Source of the DNA: JAXLSZ01 sp046330315
GTDB lineage: Bacteria; Actinomycetota; Thermoleophilia; Solirubrobacterales; 70-9
Reading direction: 5' to 3'
Assembly: GCA_046330315.1 (NCBI GenBank)
Contig: JAXLSZ010000011.1
Span: 62,001-126,000, forward strand
DNA length: 64,000 nucleotides
Shown in pieces: positions 32,637-40,835 of this stretch. Numbering within the stretch: position 1 is the first letter of the stretch; every line of letters starts with the position of its first letter. The notes under the pieces are model-generated. The model was given only the letters and a program-made list of their open reading frames with translations, was not told the DNA's origin and did not search any database. The position numbers were made by a program, and so were the translations under genes.

Positions 32637-32647
32637 CCAAAGGTTGA
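32633..32647. promoter_or_regulatory. Palindrome at the rsiG-FHA-merR promoter
   Basis: TCAACC-AAA-GGTTGA is a perfect inverted repeat overlapping the -35 region, and the minus strand also contains the direct repeat AACCTTTGG/AACCTTGG. A MerR-family autoregulatory operator is a reasonable guess because the merR gene is in this operon. Confidence 0.5.
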
Positions 32648-32650
32648 CGG

Positions 32651-33310
32651 TTATGGAGAGTGAGGGTTGGCTTGCACGGCCTCCCGCCGGGCCCTGGCGG
32701 CCTCCCTCCCCATCCGGGCGTAGAGGACCGTGGCCAGCACCGAGAGGACCAGCCCGACGATCAGCAGGGCGTCGGGTATCCAGCCGCCGATCAGCATCGC
32801 GAGGAAGATCGAGCCCATGATCGGGAAGACGGCGACGCGACCGGGCCAGTTGACCTCGATGTCCACTCCGTGCCTGAGCCCGTACTGGGCGAGGCCGAGC
32901 GTGACGATCTCGCGCGCCGCCAGCGCCGCCAGCGCCCACCGCGGCAGCAGCTCGAAGTGCCAGCAGACGAGGGCGCCGGAGAGGATCGTGACCCGGTCCA
33001 CGACCGGGTCGAGGATCGCGCCCATGCGGCTGTACTGGCCGGTCACCCTGGCCAGGAAGCCGTCGAGGTAGTCGCCCAGCGAGATCGCCGCGAAGAGCAG
33101 CGCGGCGGCGGTGCTCTGGCCGTCGCCCGAGTCGAGGGCCACGTAGAGGAAGACCGGGATCGCGGCGAGCCGGACGTAGCCCACCAGGTTGGGGAGCGTG
33201 AAGGGGCGCAGCGGTTCTCCCCGGCGGGTCTGAGCCGGCGGGGGCCCGCTGCGGTCGAGCCCGAAGAGGCGACGAACGCGGCCCTTCCCGAACGGGGCGA
33301 TCTCGCTCAA
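32651..33310 (-). CDS. pgsA: CDP-diacylglycerol-glycerol-3-phosphate 3-phosphatidyltransferase-like
   Basis: A 219-residue membrane enzyme of the CDP-alcohol phosphatidyltransferase family, which joins CDP-diacylglycerol with an alcohol. The signature D-x2-DG-x2-AR-x8-G-x3-D-x3-D is complete: Asp80, Asp83, Asp101 and Asp105. Four or more hydrophobic helices follow. The N-terminal 35 residues are basic and polar. Start TTG 33310 overlaps the proS stop (TTGA). The position next to proS and the length favour phosphatidylglycerophosphate synthase, though phosphatidylinositol-phosphate synthase cannot be excluded by motif alone. Confidence 0.82.
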   Translation of the reverse strand: MSEIAPFGKGRVRRLFGLDRSGPPPAQTRRGEPLRPFTLPNLVGYVRLAAIPVFLYVALDSGDGQSTAAALLFAAISLGDYLDGFLARVTGQYSRMGAILDPVVDRVTILSGALVCWHFELLPRWALAALAAREIVTLGLAQYGLRHGVDIEVNWPGRVAVFPIMGSIFLAMLIGGWIPDALLIVGLVLSVLATVLYARMGREAARARREAVQANPHSP

Positions 33311-34995
33311 TCGAGGCCTTCGAGGATCGCCGCCGCCTCGGCGGCGGCCTCGCCGGCGGGAATGCGGTGCTCCGCCCCGCTCCTCCTCTCCTGGGCCTCC
33401 ACGACCCCCTCGGAGAGACCCCGCCTGCCGACCACGAGCCGCTGCGGGCAGCCGAGCAGCTCGGCGTCGGTCAGCTTTTCCCCCGGCCCCGCCTCGCGAT
33501 CGTCGTAGAGCACCTCGACCCCGCGCTCCAGAAGCTCCTCGTAGAGCCGGTCGGCGGCCTCGCGCTCCGGCCCGCCGGGCTTCCCGAGCGCGACGAGATG
33601 GACCTCCCAGGGGGCGATCGTCTTCGGCCAGACGATCCCGCGCTCGTCGGAGCGCTGCTCGATCGAGGCCGCGAGGACGCGCGCCGGGCCGAGGCCGTAG
33701 CTGCCCATCACGATCGGGCGCTCGACGCCGTCGGGGTCGAGGTAGGTCGCTCCGAGAGCCTCCGAGTAACGGGTCCCCAGCTTGAAGATGTTGCCGATCT
33801 CGATCGCCGGCTCGATCGCGATCTTCTCCCCGCCGGCGGTCTCGTCGCCCTCCTCGACGGTGCGGACGTCCATCTCGGTGAATTCGAAGTCGCGGCCCGG
33901 GACCACGCCGCGCAGGTGCTCGTCGGGGCGGTTCGCCCCGGTGACGTAGGCGCTCTCGCCGACGGCCGCGTCCTTGATCACGGCCACCTCGGCCCCGACC
34001 GGGCCGATGAACCCGGTCGGGCCGAGGCGCTCGGCGATCTCCTCTTCGTGGGCGGGGCGGAAATCGGCGCCCAGCGCGTTTCGCAGCTTCGTCTCGCCGA
34101 GCCGGTGATCGCCCCGGATCACCACCGCGGTGAAGCCGCGCCCGTCGTCGACCACGATGGGGAGCGTTTTGAGCAGCGCGCCGGGCGGGACGGAGAGGAA
34201 CGCCGCGACCTCCTCGACCGTCTTCAGGCCCGGGGTGGCGACCGGCTCGGGCGCATCCCCGGCCGGCGGCAGCTCGAGGGGGCGGGGCCGCGCCGAGGCG
34301 ATCTCGACGTTGGCGGCGTAGCCGGGCGCGAGCGCGATGCTGTCCTCGCCGGCCGCGCAGGGCGCCATGTACTCGTGGGCCCCCGAGCCGCCCATCATCC
34401 CGACGTCGGACTCCACCCGGTACCAGTCGAGCCCGCAGCGGTCGAAGATCCGGTCGTAGGCCCCGATGTGCAGCTCGTAGGAGCGCTCGAAGGCCTCGGC
34501 GTCGGTGTCGAACGAGTAGGAGTCCTTCATCACGAACTCCCTGGAGCGCAGCACCCCGGCCCGCGGTCGCGGCTCGTCGCGCTCCTTGACCTGCAGGTGG
34601 TAGAGGATCAGCGGCAGGTCGCGGTAGGAGCGGACGTCGCGGGCGACGTGGAAGGTCAGGCACTCCTCGTGGGTCATCGCCAGGACCATCTCGGAGCCCC
34701 TGCGGTCCTCGAGCATGAACTGGATGTCGAGCCCGTAGCGCCCGGTCTCCTTCCACAGCTCGGCCGGCTGGAGGACCGGCATCAGCATCTCCTGGCCGCC
34801 GATCGCGTCCATCTCCTCGCGAACGATGGCCTCGATCTTGCGGTGAACCCGCCATCCCGCCGGCAGGTAGGTCCACAGCCCCGAGCCGAGCTGGCGGATC
34901 AGGCCCGCCCGCACCATCAGCTTGTGGCTGATCGCCTCGGCGTCGGCCGGGGGGTCCTTGAGGGTCGGCCAGAAGATCTCAGAGACGCGGGTCAT
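33307..34995 (-). CDS. proS: Prolyl-tRNA synthetase
   Basis: A 562-residue class II aminoacyl-tRNA synthetase of the bacterial type. Motif 1/2 elements are visible (LPAGWRVHRKIEAIVREEMD, RSREFVMKDSYSFD), the MTHEE loop binds ATP and proline, and a YbaK-like editing insertion occupies about residues 225-380. The anticodon-binding domain closes the C-terminus. It is 103 nt from ispG, a gap that contains a long hairpin, and overlaps pgsA by 4 nt. Confidence 0.95.
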   Translation of the reverse strand: MTRVSEIFWPTLKDPPADAEAISHKLMVRAGLIRQLGSGLWTYLPAGWRVHRKIEAIVREEMDAIGGQEMLMPVLQPAELWKETGRYGLDIQFMLEDRRGSEMVLAMTHEECLTFHVARDVRSYRDLPLILYHLQVKERDEPRPRAGVLRSREFVMKDSYSFDTDAEAFERSYELHIGAYDRIFDRCGLDWYRVESDVGMMGGSGAHEYMAPCAAGEDSIALAPGYAANVEIASARPRPLELPPAGDAPEPVATPGLKTVEEVAAFLSVPPGALLKTLPIVVDDGRGFTAVVIRGDHRLGETKLRNALGADFRPAHEEEIAERLGPTGFIGPVGAEVAVIKDAAVGESAYVTGANRPDEHLRGVVPGRDFEFTEMDVRTVEEGDETAGGEKIAIEPAIEIGNIFKLGTRYSEALGATYLDPDGVERPIVMGSYGLGPARVLAASIEQRSDERGIVWPKTIAPWEVHLVALGKPGGPEREAADRLYEELLERGVEVLYDDREAGPGEKLTDAELLGCPQRLVVGRRGLSEGVVEAQERRSGAEHRIPAGEAAAEAAAILEGLD

Positions 34996-35040
34996 CGGCG
35001 AGTAAACCTAGACGGTCGATCCGCGCGCTGCCCCGGCCCC

Positions 35041-35094
35041 CCACCGAACGTCCCGGAGTGGTTGCTATGGAGGGGGTTCAGGGACGTTCGGTGG
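35041..35094. repeat. Hairpin-forming inverted repeat, copy 5 (variant stem)
   Basis: CCACCGAACGTCCC (35041-35054) pairs perfectly over 14 bp with GGGACGTTCGGTGG (35081-35094), leaving a 26-nt loop. The stem differs from copies 1-4 but the loop length matches copies 1 and 2 exactly. It lies in the ispG-proS gap, transcribed in the minus-strand message. Confidence 0.88.
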
Positions 35095-35096
35095 TC

Positions 35097-36350
35097 CTAG
35101 GCCCGCGTGAAGCGGCGGCTCGTGGTCGGCGAGGTCTCCTCGTCGAGCAGCACGCGGTCGGACTCGCCGCGCTCCGCCGCCTCCTGCTCCATGCGGGCGA
35201 TCTTCTCGGGGGTGAGGTCCCCGGCGTTCTCCTCTTCGATCCTGGCCAGCCACTCGGCGCCCTCACGGGCCTCGCGCTCGTCCACGGCCACCCCGCCGCG
35301 CTCCAGGGAGCGGTCGATCTCCTCGAAGAGGCGATCGACCAGCTCGGCCTGGGGGACCTTGCGCAGCGGCTCGCCGCCGGCGAAGATCAGCCCCTCGTTG
35401 CGCGCCCCGGCGATCCCGAAGTCCGCGTGGGAGGCCTCGCCGATCCCGTTCACGGCGCAGCCCAGGACGGCCACCTCGATCGGCTCGGTGTAGGCCTCGA
35501 GGCGCCGCTCGATGTCCGCCACCACGGAGTCCATGTCGAACTGGAGGCGGCCGCAGGTCGGGCAGGCGATCAGCACCGGCCCCCGCTCGCGGAGCTGCAG
35601 CGCCTTGAGGATCTCCCAGGCGACCTTGACCTCCTCCTCGGCGTGGAAGGTCGAGAGGCTGATGCGGATCGTGTCCCCCACACCGTCGGCGAGCAGCGTC
35701 CCCAGGCCGACCGCCGACTTCAGCGAGCCGGCCCACCTGGTCCCGGCCTCGGTGACGCCGAGGTGCAGCGGATAGGGGACCTTCTCGGAGAGCAGCCGGT
35801 TCGCGGCGATCGTGTTCGGCACGTTGGTCGACTTGATCGAGATCTTGAAGTTCTCGAAGTCCAGGCCCTCCATCAGCTCCACGAACTCCGTGGCTGCGGT
35901 GACCAGCGCCTCGACCGGGTTGGTGCGCTCGAGGTCGTGCAGGTGCCGCGGCAGCGAGCCCGAGTTGACGCCGATCCTCATCGGCACCCCCGCCTCGGTC
36001 GCCTTCTCGGCGACGATCGCGACCTTCTCGCGGCCGCCGATGTTCCCGGGGTTCAGCCGGATGCAGTGGGCGCCCGCCTCGATCGCCTTCAGGGCCAGCG
36101 TGTAGTTGAAATGGATGTCGGCGATGACCGGGATCGGGGATTCGGCGACGATCGTCTTCAGCGCCTCGGCGTCCTCGTCGCGCGGGACGGCGACGCGGAC
36201 AAGGTCGGCCCCGGCCTCGGCGACCTTGCGCACCTGCTCGGTGGTCGCGGGCACGTTCGCGGTCTCCGTCTTGGTCATTGTCTGCACGGCAACCGGTGCT
36301 CCCCCGCCGATCGGCACGCCGCCGACGAATATCTGGCGCTTCGAGGCCAT
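35097..36350 (-). CDS. ispG: 4-hydroxy-3-methylbut-2-en-1-yl diphosphate synthase
   Basis: A 417-residue [4Fe-4S] enzyme of the MEP isoprenoid pathway. The cluster ligands Cys263, Cys266 (CPTCGR) and Cys298 (LGCAVNGIGE) match the family spacing, and the TIM-barrel opening VGGVPIGGGAPVAVQTMT is intact. ATG 36350 is used as it fits the family; its ribosome binding site GGGAG is directly next to the start codon, which is unusually close. A longer frame from 36440 has no support. A C-terminal extension of about 50 charged residues is present. It acts downstream of Dxr (50.2 kb). Confidence 0.95.
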   Translation of the reverse strand: MASKRQIFVGGVPIGGGAPVAVQTMTKTETANVPATTEQVRKVAEAGADLVRVAVPRDEDAEALKTIVAESPIPVIADIHFNYTLALKAIEAGAHCIRLNPGNIGGREKVAIVAEKATEAGVPMRIGVNSGSLPRHLHDLERTNPVEALVTAATEFVELMEGLDFENFKISIKSTNVPNTIAANRLLSEKVPYPLHLGVTEAGTRWAGSLKSAVGLGTLLADGVGDTIRISLSTFHAEEEVKVAWEILKALQLRERGPVLIACPTCGRLQFDMDSVVADIERRLEAYTEPIEVAVLGCAVNGIGEASHADFGIAGARNEGLIFAGGEPLRKVPQAELVDRLFEEIDRSLERGGVAVDEREAREGAEWLARIEEENAGDLTPEKIARMEQEAAERGESDRVLLDEETSPTTSRRFTRA

Positions 36351-36524
36351 CTCCCGCAAGGGTACCGGGGGTCGATCCGCGGCCGGCGCGTGTGCCCTGA
36401 CGGGACCCGGTGCCGGAACGCGCGAAGTGGGCACGGTCAAGGACGGGCGGTCCGACCCGTCGCCGGCCAGGCGAAACGTCAGGATGGTCGGGCCGAGCCG
36501 GCCGGCCCGGTGGGGATCACACGG

Positions 36525-37910
36525 CTAGCCGAGCTTCTTGAGGATCCGCATCATCAGCGGTTCCATCTCGCCACCGCCCCGGTTCCTTTCGAGGTCCGAG
36601 TCCTGGCGCAGCAGCGAGCGTCGCGTCAGCTGACCACCGAGCCAAGCGATGGGCTCCGGAGGGAACGCCACTTCTTCCGAATCGACGAAGCAGAGCTCGG
36701 TGAGCGGCGTCTCCCGCTCGAGGACCCTGTCGCGCAGGATCTTGCCGCCCATGTGGCTCGGGGCGACGCCATGCCCGTTGTATCCCAGTCCGTAGTGGAG
36801 GCGTCCCTCGCACAGGGTTCCGAAGATGGGAACGAACAGAACGGTTAGATCCACGGGCCCGCCCCAATGATGGGTGAATCTCACCTGCTCGAGCTGCGGG
36901 AATGTCTGGCGGAAGGTGCCCCTGAGACGATTGAGGACACCGTCGTGACGGTCGTGCCGGGGACCGATCCGGCCCCCGTAGGGAGTGATGCCGTCGCTTC
37001 CCCCCCAGAGAATCCTTCCGTCGGCGGTGCGGCGGTAGTAGTGGACGAAGTTGCGTTTGTCCTCGATCCCGCAATGACTCTCCCAGCCGACCGAGGCCCA
37101 CTGCTCGTCGCTGAGGGGCTCGGTGAGCGCGATGTAGGTGTAGAGAGGCTGGATCTTGCGCTTGAACCACGGCGTCTCGCAGGCCCACGCGTTGGTCGCG
37201 AGTACGACCTGGGCGGCCTGGATGGATCCCTGAGGCAGCTGGAGGCGCAACCCCCCGCGCGACTCCTCGATGCCGGTCACGCGCGACCCCTCGAAGATCC
37301 GCGCGCCCATCTCCTCGACGACGTTTGCCAGTCCCCTGGCCAGCTTGGCCGGATGCACCACGCCGCAGTGCTCCTCGCGCAGACCCCCGATGTAGGTCGG
37401 GGAATGCGCTTCGGCCTGCGCCTCCTCGGCGGTGAGCTCGATGAACCCGCCCAGGTCGAGCGCGGCAGCGGCCGCGAGATCTGCCCGGACACGCTTCAGC
37501 TGCCCCGGGTTGGTCGCGACGACCATCAGCCCCCCGTGTCTCCACTCGCAGTCGATCTGCTTCTCGGCGATCGTCTGCCCGATCTCCTCGACCGACAGGG
37601 CCACGGCCTCGTGCGCGGCCTTCGCCGCCTCGTCTCCGTGGTTCCTGCGCAGGTGCGAGAGGCTGAGGTCGAGCAGCGTCATCGCGAACCCTCCGTTGCG
37701 CCCGCTGGCGCCGAAGCCGATCGTCTCCCGCTCGATCACGGCGATCCTCATCGAGGGTTCGGATTCGAGCAGGTGGTAGGCGGTCCAGAGCCCCGTGTAT
37801 CCGCCGCCTACGATCGCCAGGTCGAAGTCGTCGTGCCCGGTCACTCCGGGGCGAGGGACATGTATCGACGTGTCCTGCCAGTAGCACGCCGAACCCATCG
37901 GCTGAAGCAT
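36525..37910 (-). CDS. PuuB-like FAD-dependent oxidoreductase (DAO family)
   Basis: A 461-residue flavoprotein of the D-amino-acid-oxidase family. The N-terminal SACYWQDT and the dinucleotide loop GGGYTG at 35-40, plus IGFGASGRNGG around residue 70, are those of gamma-glutamylputrescine oxidase (PuuB) and related amine oxidases. The C-terminal GYNGHGVAPSHMGG is the FAD-contacting region. In this operon it likely oxidises an amine released by the upstream ureohydrolase, such as putrescine or a guanidino-acid product. It is 38 nt after the agmatinase-like gene, so the two are co-transcribed leftward from the operator region. Confidence 0.86.
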   Translation of the reverse strand: MLQPMGSACYWQDTSIHVPRPGVTGHDDFDLAIVGGGYTGLWTAYHLLESEPSMRIAVIERETIGFGASGRNGGFAMTLLDLSLSHLRRNHGDEAAKAAHEAVALSVEEIGQTIAEKQIDCEWRHGGLMVVATNPGQLKRVRADLAAAAALDLGGFIELTAEEAQAEAHSPTYIGGLREEHCGVVHPAKLARGLANVVEEMGARIFEGSRVTGIEESRGGLRLQLPQGSIQAAQVVLATNAWACETPWFKRKIQPLYTYIALTEPLSDEQWASVGWESHCGIEDKRNFVHYYRRTADGRILWGGSDGITPYGGRIGPRHDRHDGVLNRLRGTFRQTFPQLEQVRFTHHWGGPVDLTVLFVPIFGTLCEGRLHYGLGYNGHGVAPSHMGGKILRDRVLERETPLTELCFVDSEEVAFPPEPIAWLGGQLTRRSLLRQDSDLERNRGGGEMEPLMMRILKKLG

Positions 37911-37948
37911 GCGAACCCTTTCCTTCGGGGGTGTGTCGGATGGCCGCC

Positions 37949-38872
37949 TCATCGGGGACCCGGGGAGAGCATGAGGTGAACCAGGTCGAGAGCGACGGTC
38001 GCGCCGGCCAGCGCGGTGATCTGGGCGGAGGGGTCGTAGGCGGGCGCCACCTCGACCACGTCGGCGCCGACGAAGCGAAGACCCGCAAGGCCCCGCAGCA
38101 GTCGGCGGGCCTGGAGGGTCGAAGGCCCCCCCACCACCGGGGTCCCTGTGCCGGGGGCAAATGACGGATCCAGGAAGTCGATGTCGAATGTCAGGTAGGC
38201 CGGGTTGTCGCCGACCAGCTCGATCGTCCGTGCCGCCGCCGCCGCCGGTCCCTGCTCGTCGAGGGCTTCCGCATCGATGATCGGGAATCCGAGGGTGTCG
38301 GGATTGGGGGTGCGAATCCCGATCTGGATCGAGCGGGACGGGTCGACAAGCCCTTCCTCGACGGCCCGCCGGAACATCGAACCGTGATTCAGGCCTCGGC
38401 CCAGGTCCCAGGTATCCGTGTGCGAGTCGAGGTGCACCAGGGACAGAGGGCCGTGCTCGGTGCTCGCCGCACGAATCAGGGGGTAGGAGATGGCGTGATC
38501 CCCGCCGAGACCGAGGACCGAAGCGACCGGAACCACCGACTCGATCCAATCCTGCACGCCCGACACCATCGAATCCGGGGAGCCGGTCCACAGCACTGAC
38601 CTCGGCGCGTCGCCGAGGTCGACGACGGTGTGGGTGGCGAACGGATCGAAATCCCACGGCCAAAGGCCCCAGGGGAACTCACCGACCAGCAGCGATTGCT
38701 CCCGGATGGCCCTTGGCCCGTATCTCGCGCCTGCACGGTTGGAGACGGCGAGATCGAAAGGGACTCCGGCGACGGCCAGGTCGGCGCCCTCGACGGCGTC
38801 GCTGCGCCGGCATCGAGCGAACGTCACGTCCCCCGCCCATGGCCCGTCGAGTCGCTCCGCAAGCGGCGTCAT
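37949..38872 (-). CDS. Agmatinase-like ureohydrolase
   Basis: A 307-residue dimanganese hydrolase of the arginase/agmatinase family, removing urea from a guanidino substrate. All six metal ligands are present: His126 (GGDH), Asp149, His151, Asp153 (HLDSHTD), Asp230 and Asp232 (FDIDFLDP). The sequence PGTGTPVVGGP after Asp232 fits agmatinase rather than arginase. Substrate might be agmatine, guanidinobutyrate or a relative; sequence does not decide. First gene of a leftward operon starting opposite the TetR gene. Confidence 0.88.
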   Translation of the reverse strand: MTPLAERLDGPWAGDVTFARCRRSDAVEGADLAVAGVPFDLAVSNRAGARYGPRAIREQSLLVGEFPWGLWPWDFDPFATHTVVDLGDAPRSVLWTGSPDSMVSGVQDWIESVVPVASVLGLGGDHAISYPLIRAASTEHGPLSLVHLDSHTDTWDLGRGLNHGSMFRRAVEEGLVDPSRSIQIGIRTPNPDTLGFPIIDAEALDEQGPAAAAARTIELVGDNPAYLTFDIDFLDPSFAPGTGTPVVGGPSTLQARRLLRGLAGLRFVGADVVEVAPAYDPSAQITALAGATVALDLVHLMLSPGPR

Positions 38873-39020
38873 GCCTCCCGGCCCCCGGTCAGAGAGATCG
38901 CTACGGCGCCTCGACCGGCACCAGGGGCGCCGCCTGGGACGTCAGGCGAGGGCAAGGAGAAAGGAATCGCGGGGATGGACACGAAGACCGAGCAGGGCAA
39001 GGCAGCTGGCGCTGCATGCT

Positions 39021-39042
39021 TACGTTATCAAATGATAACCTA
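39021..39042. promoter_or_regulatory. TetR operator O1
   Basis: GTTATCA-AA-TGATAAC at 39024-39039 is a perfect 7-bp inverted repeat within the longer shared box ACGTTATC..TGATAACCT. It lies between the divergent agmatinase-like and tetR genes, 10 nt from the tetR ATG, so it can control both directions. A second copy precedes the second ureohydrolase. Confidence 0.8.
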
Positions 39043-39049
39043 GCACCCG

Positions 39050-39748
39050 ATGGTGGAACCTGTCAACACCCCCCGTGCTCTGCCGGCCTCGGGCGACAGA
39101 TCGCCGCCGGGTGCCGCGAGCACCGCGGACCGCATCCTCACCGAGGCAGCGCGCCTGTTTGCGACGAAGGGATTCGCGGGCACGTCCACCCGGGACATCG
39201 CCACCGCCGTGGGGATCCAGCAGCCCGGTCTCTACAAGCATTTCGAATCCAAGGACGCGATCCTCCTGGCGATGTTCGACGCAATGTTTGCCCGGACCGT
39301 CTCGGTCGGCGAGGCCCTCCTGCGGATCGACGCGAGAGCCGGAGCGAGACTCTTCAGGTTCCTCAGCGAGCTGATGCGCCCGGCGCTCTACTCGCCGTTC
39401 GCCGTGGCGTCGATATTCCGCACCCCTGAGCTGCGACTTCCCCAGTTCGCTCCGATCCGCGAGATGAGCGAGCTGAGCAACACCTTCGTCCGGGAACTCG
39501 TCGAGCAGGGCATCGCGGAGGGCGACCTTCGCGAGATCAGCCTCGACGCGGCCCCTCGCATCGTCTTCGGGATCCTCGACCTCCTCGCCTCGGTGATGTA
39601 TCCCGAGCCGACGGAGCTCGAGATAGACGAGCTTCTCCAGTTCGCGCTTCACGGGCTCGCCCGCGACGGCCGCAGGGCACGGTCCATCTGGCGGCAGGCG
39701 GCGGCGATCGACCTTTCCGGAGAGCTTGCACAAGACGTTATCGAGTGA
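39050..39748 (+). CDS. TetR-family transcriptional regulator
   Basis: A 232-residue repressor with a TetR helix-turn-helix at about residues 28-70 (TRDIATAVGIQQPGLYKHFESKDAI) and a helical ligand-binding C-terminus. It is flanked by two copies of a GTTATC/GATAAC palindrome, the probable operators, one at its own promoter and one across its stop codon in front of the next gene. Likely ligand is a guanidino compound, amine or product of the pathway. First gene of the rightward operon. Confidence 0.87.
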   Translation: MVEPVNTPRALPASGDRSPPGAASTADRILTEAARLFATKGFAGTSTRDIATAVGIQQPGLYKHFESKDAILLAMFDAMFARTVSVGEALLRIDARAGARLFRFLSELMRPALYSPFAVASIFRTPELRLPQFAPIREMSELSNTFVRELVEQGIAEGDLREISLDAAPRIVFGILDLLASVMYPEPTELEIDELLQFALHGLARDGRRARSIWRQAAAIDLSGELAQDVIE

Positions 39749-39755
39749 TAACCTC
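39734..39755. promoter_or_regulatory. TetR operator O2
   Basis: GTTATCGAGTGATAAC at 39737-39752 repeats O1 with the same spacing: the shared box is ACGTTATCRARTGATAACCT. It spans the tetR stop and sits 8 nt before the next ATG, where binding would block a promoter or transcript elongation for the ureohydrolase and transporter genes. Confidence 0.8.
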
Positions 39756-39760
39756 CCGGC

Positions 39761-40834
39761 ATGGACGATCCCGGGACGCCCCCCAACTCCGGATTCTTCG
39801 CCCTCGATCCCGCCGACCCGCTCGCCGCGGCGCCGGACCACCTCGACGAGCTGAGCATGAGGTGGTTGCACTGGTGGGGCCCCGCCACCTTCTTCGGGGC
39901 TGAGCACCGACCGGACCCCGCCGGCCTCGACATCGGGGTCCTGGGCGTTCCGCATTCGACCGGGAACGGCTCCACCCAGCGCGACCAGCACCTCGGACCA
40001 AGGGCGATCCGGGACGTGTCCTCGACGTTGGGGCTGGGGATGCATCCCCAGCTCCACGTCAATCCGTTCGAGTCCTGCCGGATCGCCGACGTTGGCGACG
40101 TGCTGATGCGCGAGTTCATGGTCTCCGACCGCGCGATTCTCGACATCGAGAGGCGCGCCCGCGAGATTGTCGACGCCGGGGCTCGCCTCGCCTCGGTGGG
40201 TGGCGACCACAGCATCACACTCCCCCTGTTGCGCGCGCTCGGCCGGTCTCCCTCCACCCCGGCTCCCCCGATGGCGCTGGTTCATCTGGACTCCCACCAG
40301 GACGACTACCACGACGTGATGCCCGAGCACTGGTTCGGGGTGCGCTATTCGGCGGGCCACTGGGCCAGCTGGGGGGCGAGAGAGGGACTGGTCGATCCCG
40401 GCAGCAGCCTTCAGATCGGCATGCGGGGAAGGGTCTGGGACGGGACCTCCCCCGCCTCGCTGGTCGGCTACCAGGTGATCGATCGCGACGAGTTCGACGA
40501 GCTCGGAGTCGAGCGGGTCGTCGAGTTGATTCGCGAGCGGGTCGGCGATCGCCCCATCTACGTGAGCTTCGACCTGGACGTGCTGGACACGGCGGCGGCG
40601 CCTGCCGCGTCCAACCTGGAGCCCGGAGAGGAGGGCCTGAGCATGCGGGAGGCGCTTCGCACCCTGCGGGGGCTGCACGGCCTGGAGGTGATCGGTGCCG
40701 ACGTCGTCTGCTACGTGCCCACCAAGGAGCCGCCGAACAAGATCACCGGTCTGAACGCCTCGGCGGTGCTCTTCGAGTTGCTCTGCCTGATCAGCGAGGG
40801 CGTCCGAAACGGGCGCCAGGAAAGCGGTCGCTGA
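39761..40834 (+). CDS. Agmatinase-family ureohydrolase with altered active-site loop
   Basis: A 357-residue arginase-family enzyme, with the six metal ligands kept: His150 (GGDHS), Asp177, His179, Asp181 (HLDSHQD), Asp271 and Asp273 (FDLDVLD). The segment after Asp273 differs from the usual PGTGTP loop and reads TAAAPAASNLEPGE, and the N-terminal part is about 40 residues longer than the paralogue at 37949. This suggests a different guanidino substrate. The stop is 1 nt before the start of the transporter binding protein (TGAGATG), so co-translation is likely. Confidence 0.85.
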   Translation: MDDPGTPPNSGFFALDPADPLAAAPDHLDELSMRWLHWWGPATFFGAEHRPDPAGLDIGVLGVPHSTGNGSTQRDQHLGPRAIRDVSSTLGLGMHPQLHVNPFESCRIADVGDVLMREFMVSDRAILDIERRAREIVDAGARLASVGGDHSITLPLLRALGRSPSTPAPPMALVHLDSHQDDYHDVMPEHWFGVRYSAGHWASWGAREGLVDPGSSLQIGMRGRVWDGTSPASLVGYQVIDRDEFDELGVERVVELIRERVGDRPIYVSFDLDVLDTAAAPAASNLEPGEEGLSMREALRTLRGLHGLEVIGADVVCYVPTKEPPNKITGLNASAVLFELLCLISEGVRNGRQESGR

Positions 40835-40835
40835 G

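Noticed and set aside
36351..36524. Possible regulatory RNA in the 174-nt gap before ispG
   Set aside because: GC-rich with short GC stems only; no conserved pattern or strong promoter seen.
38975..39043. A 22-codon frame between the divergent promoters, ending over the TetR operator
   Set aside because: It has only a distant AAGGAG and its last codons are simply the operator DNA; no evidence for a leader peptide.
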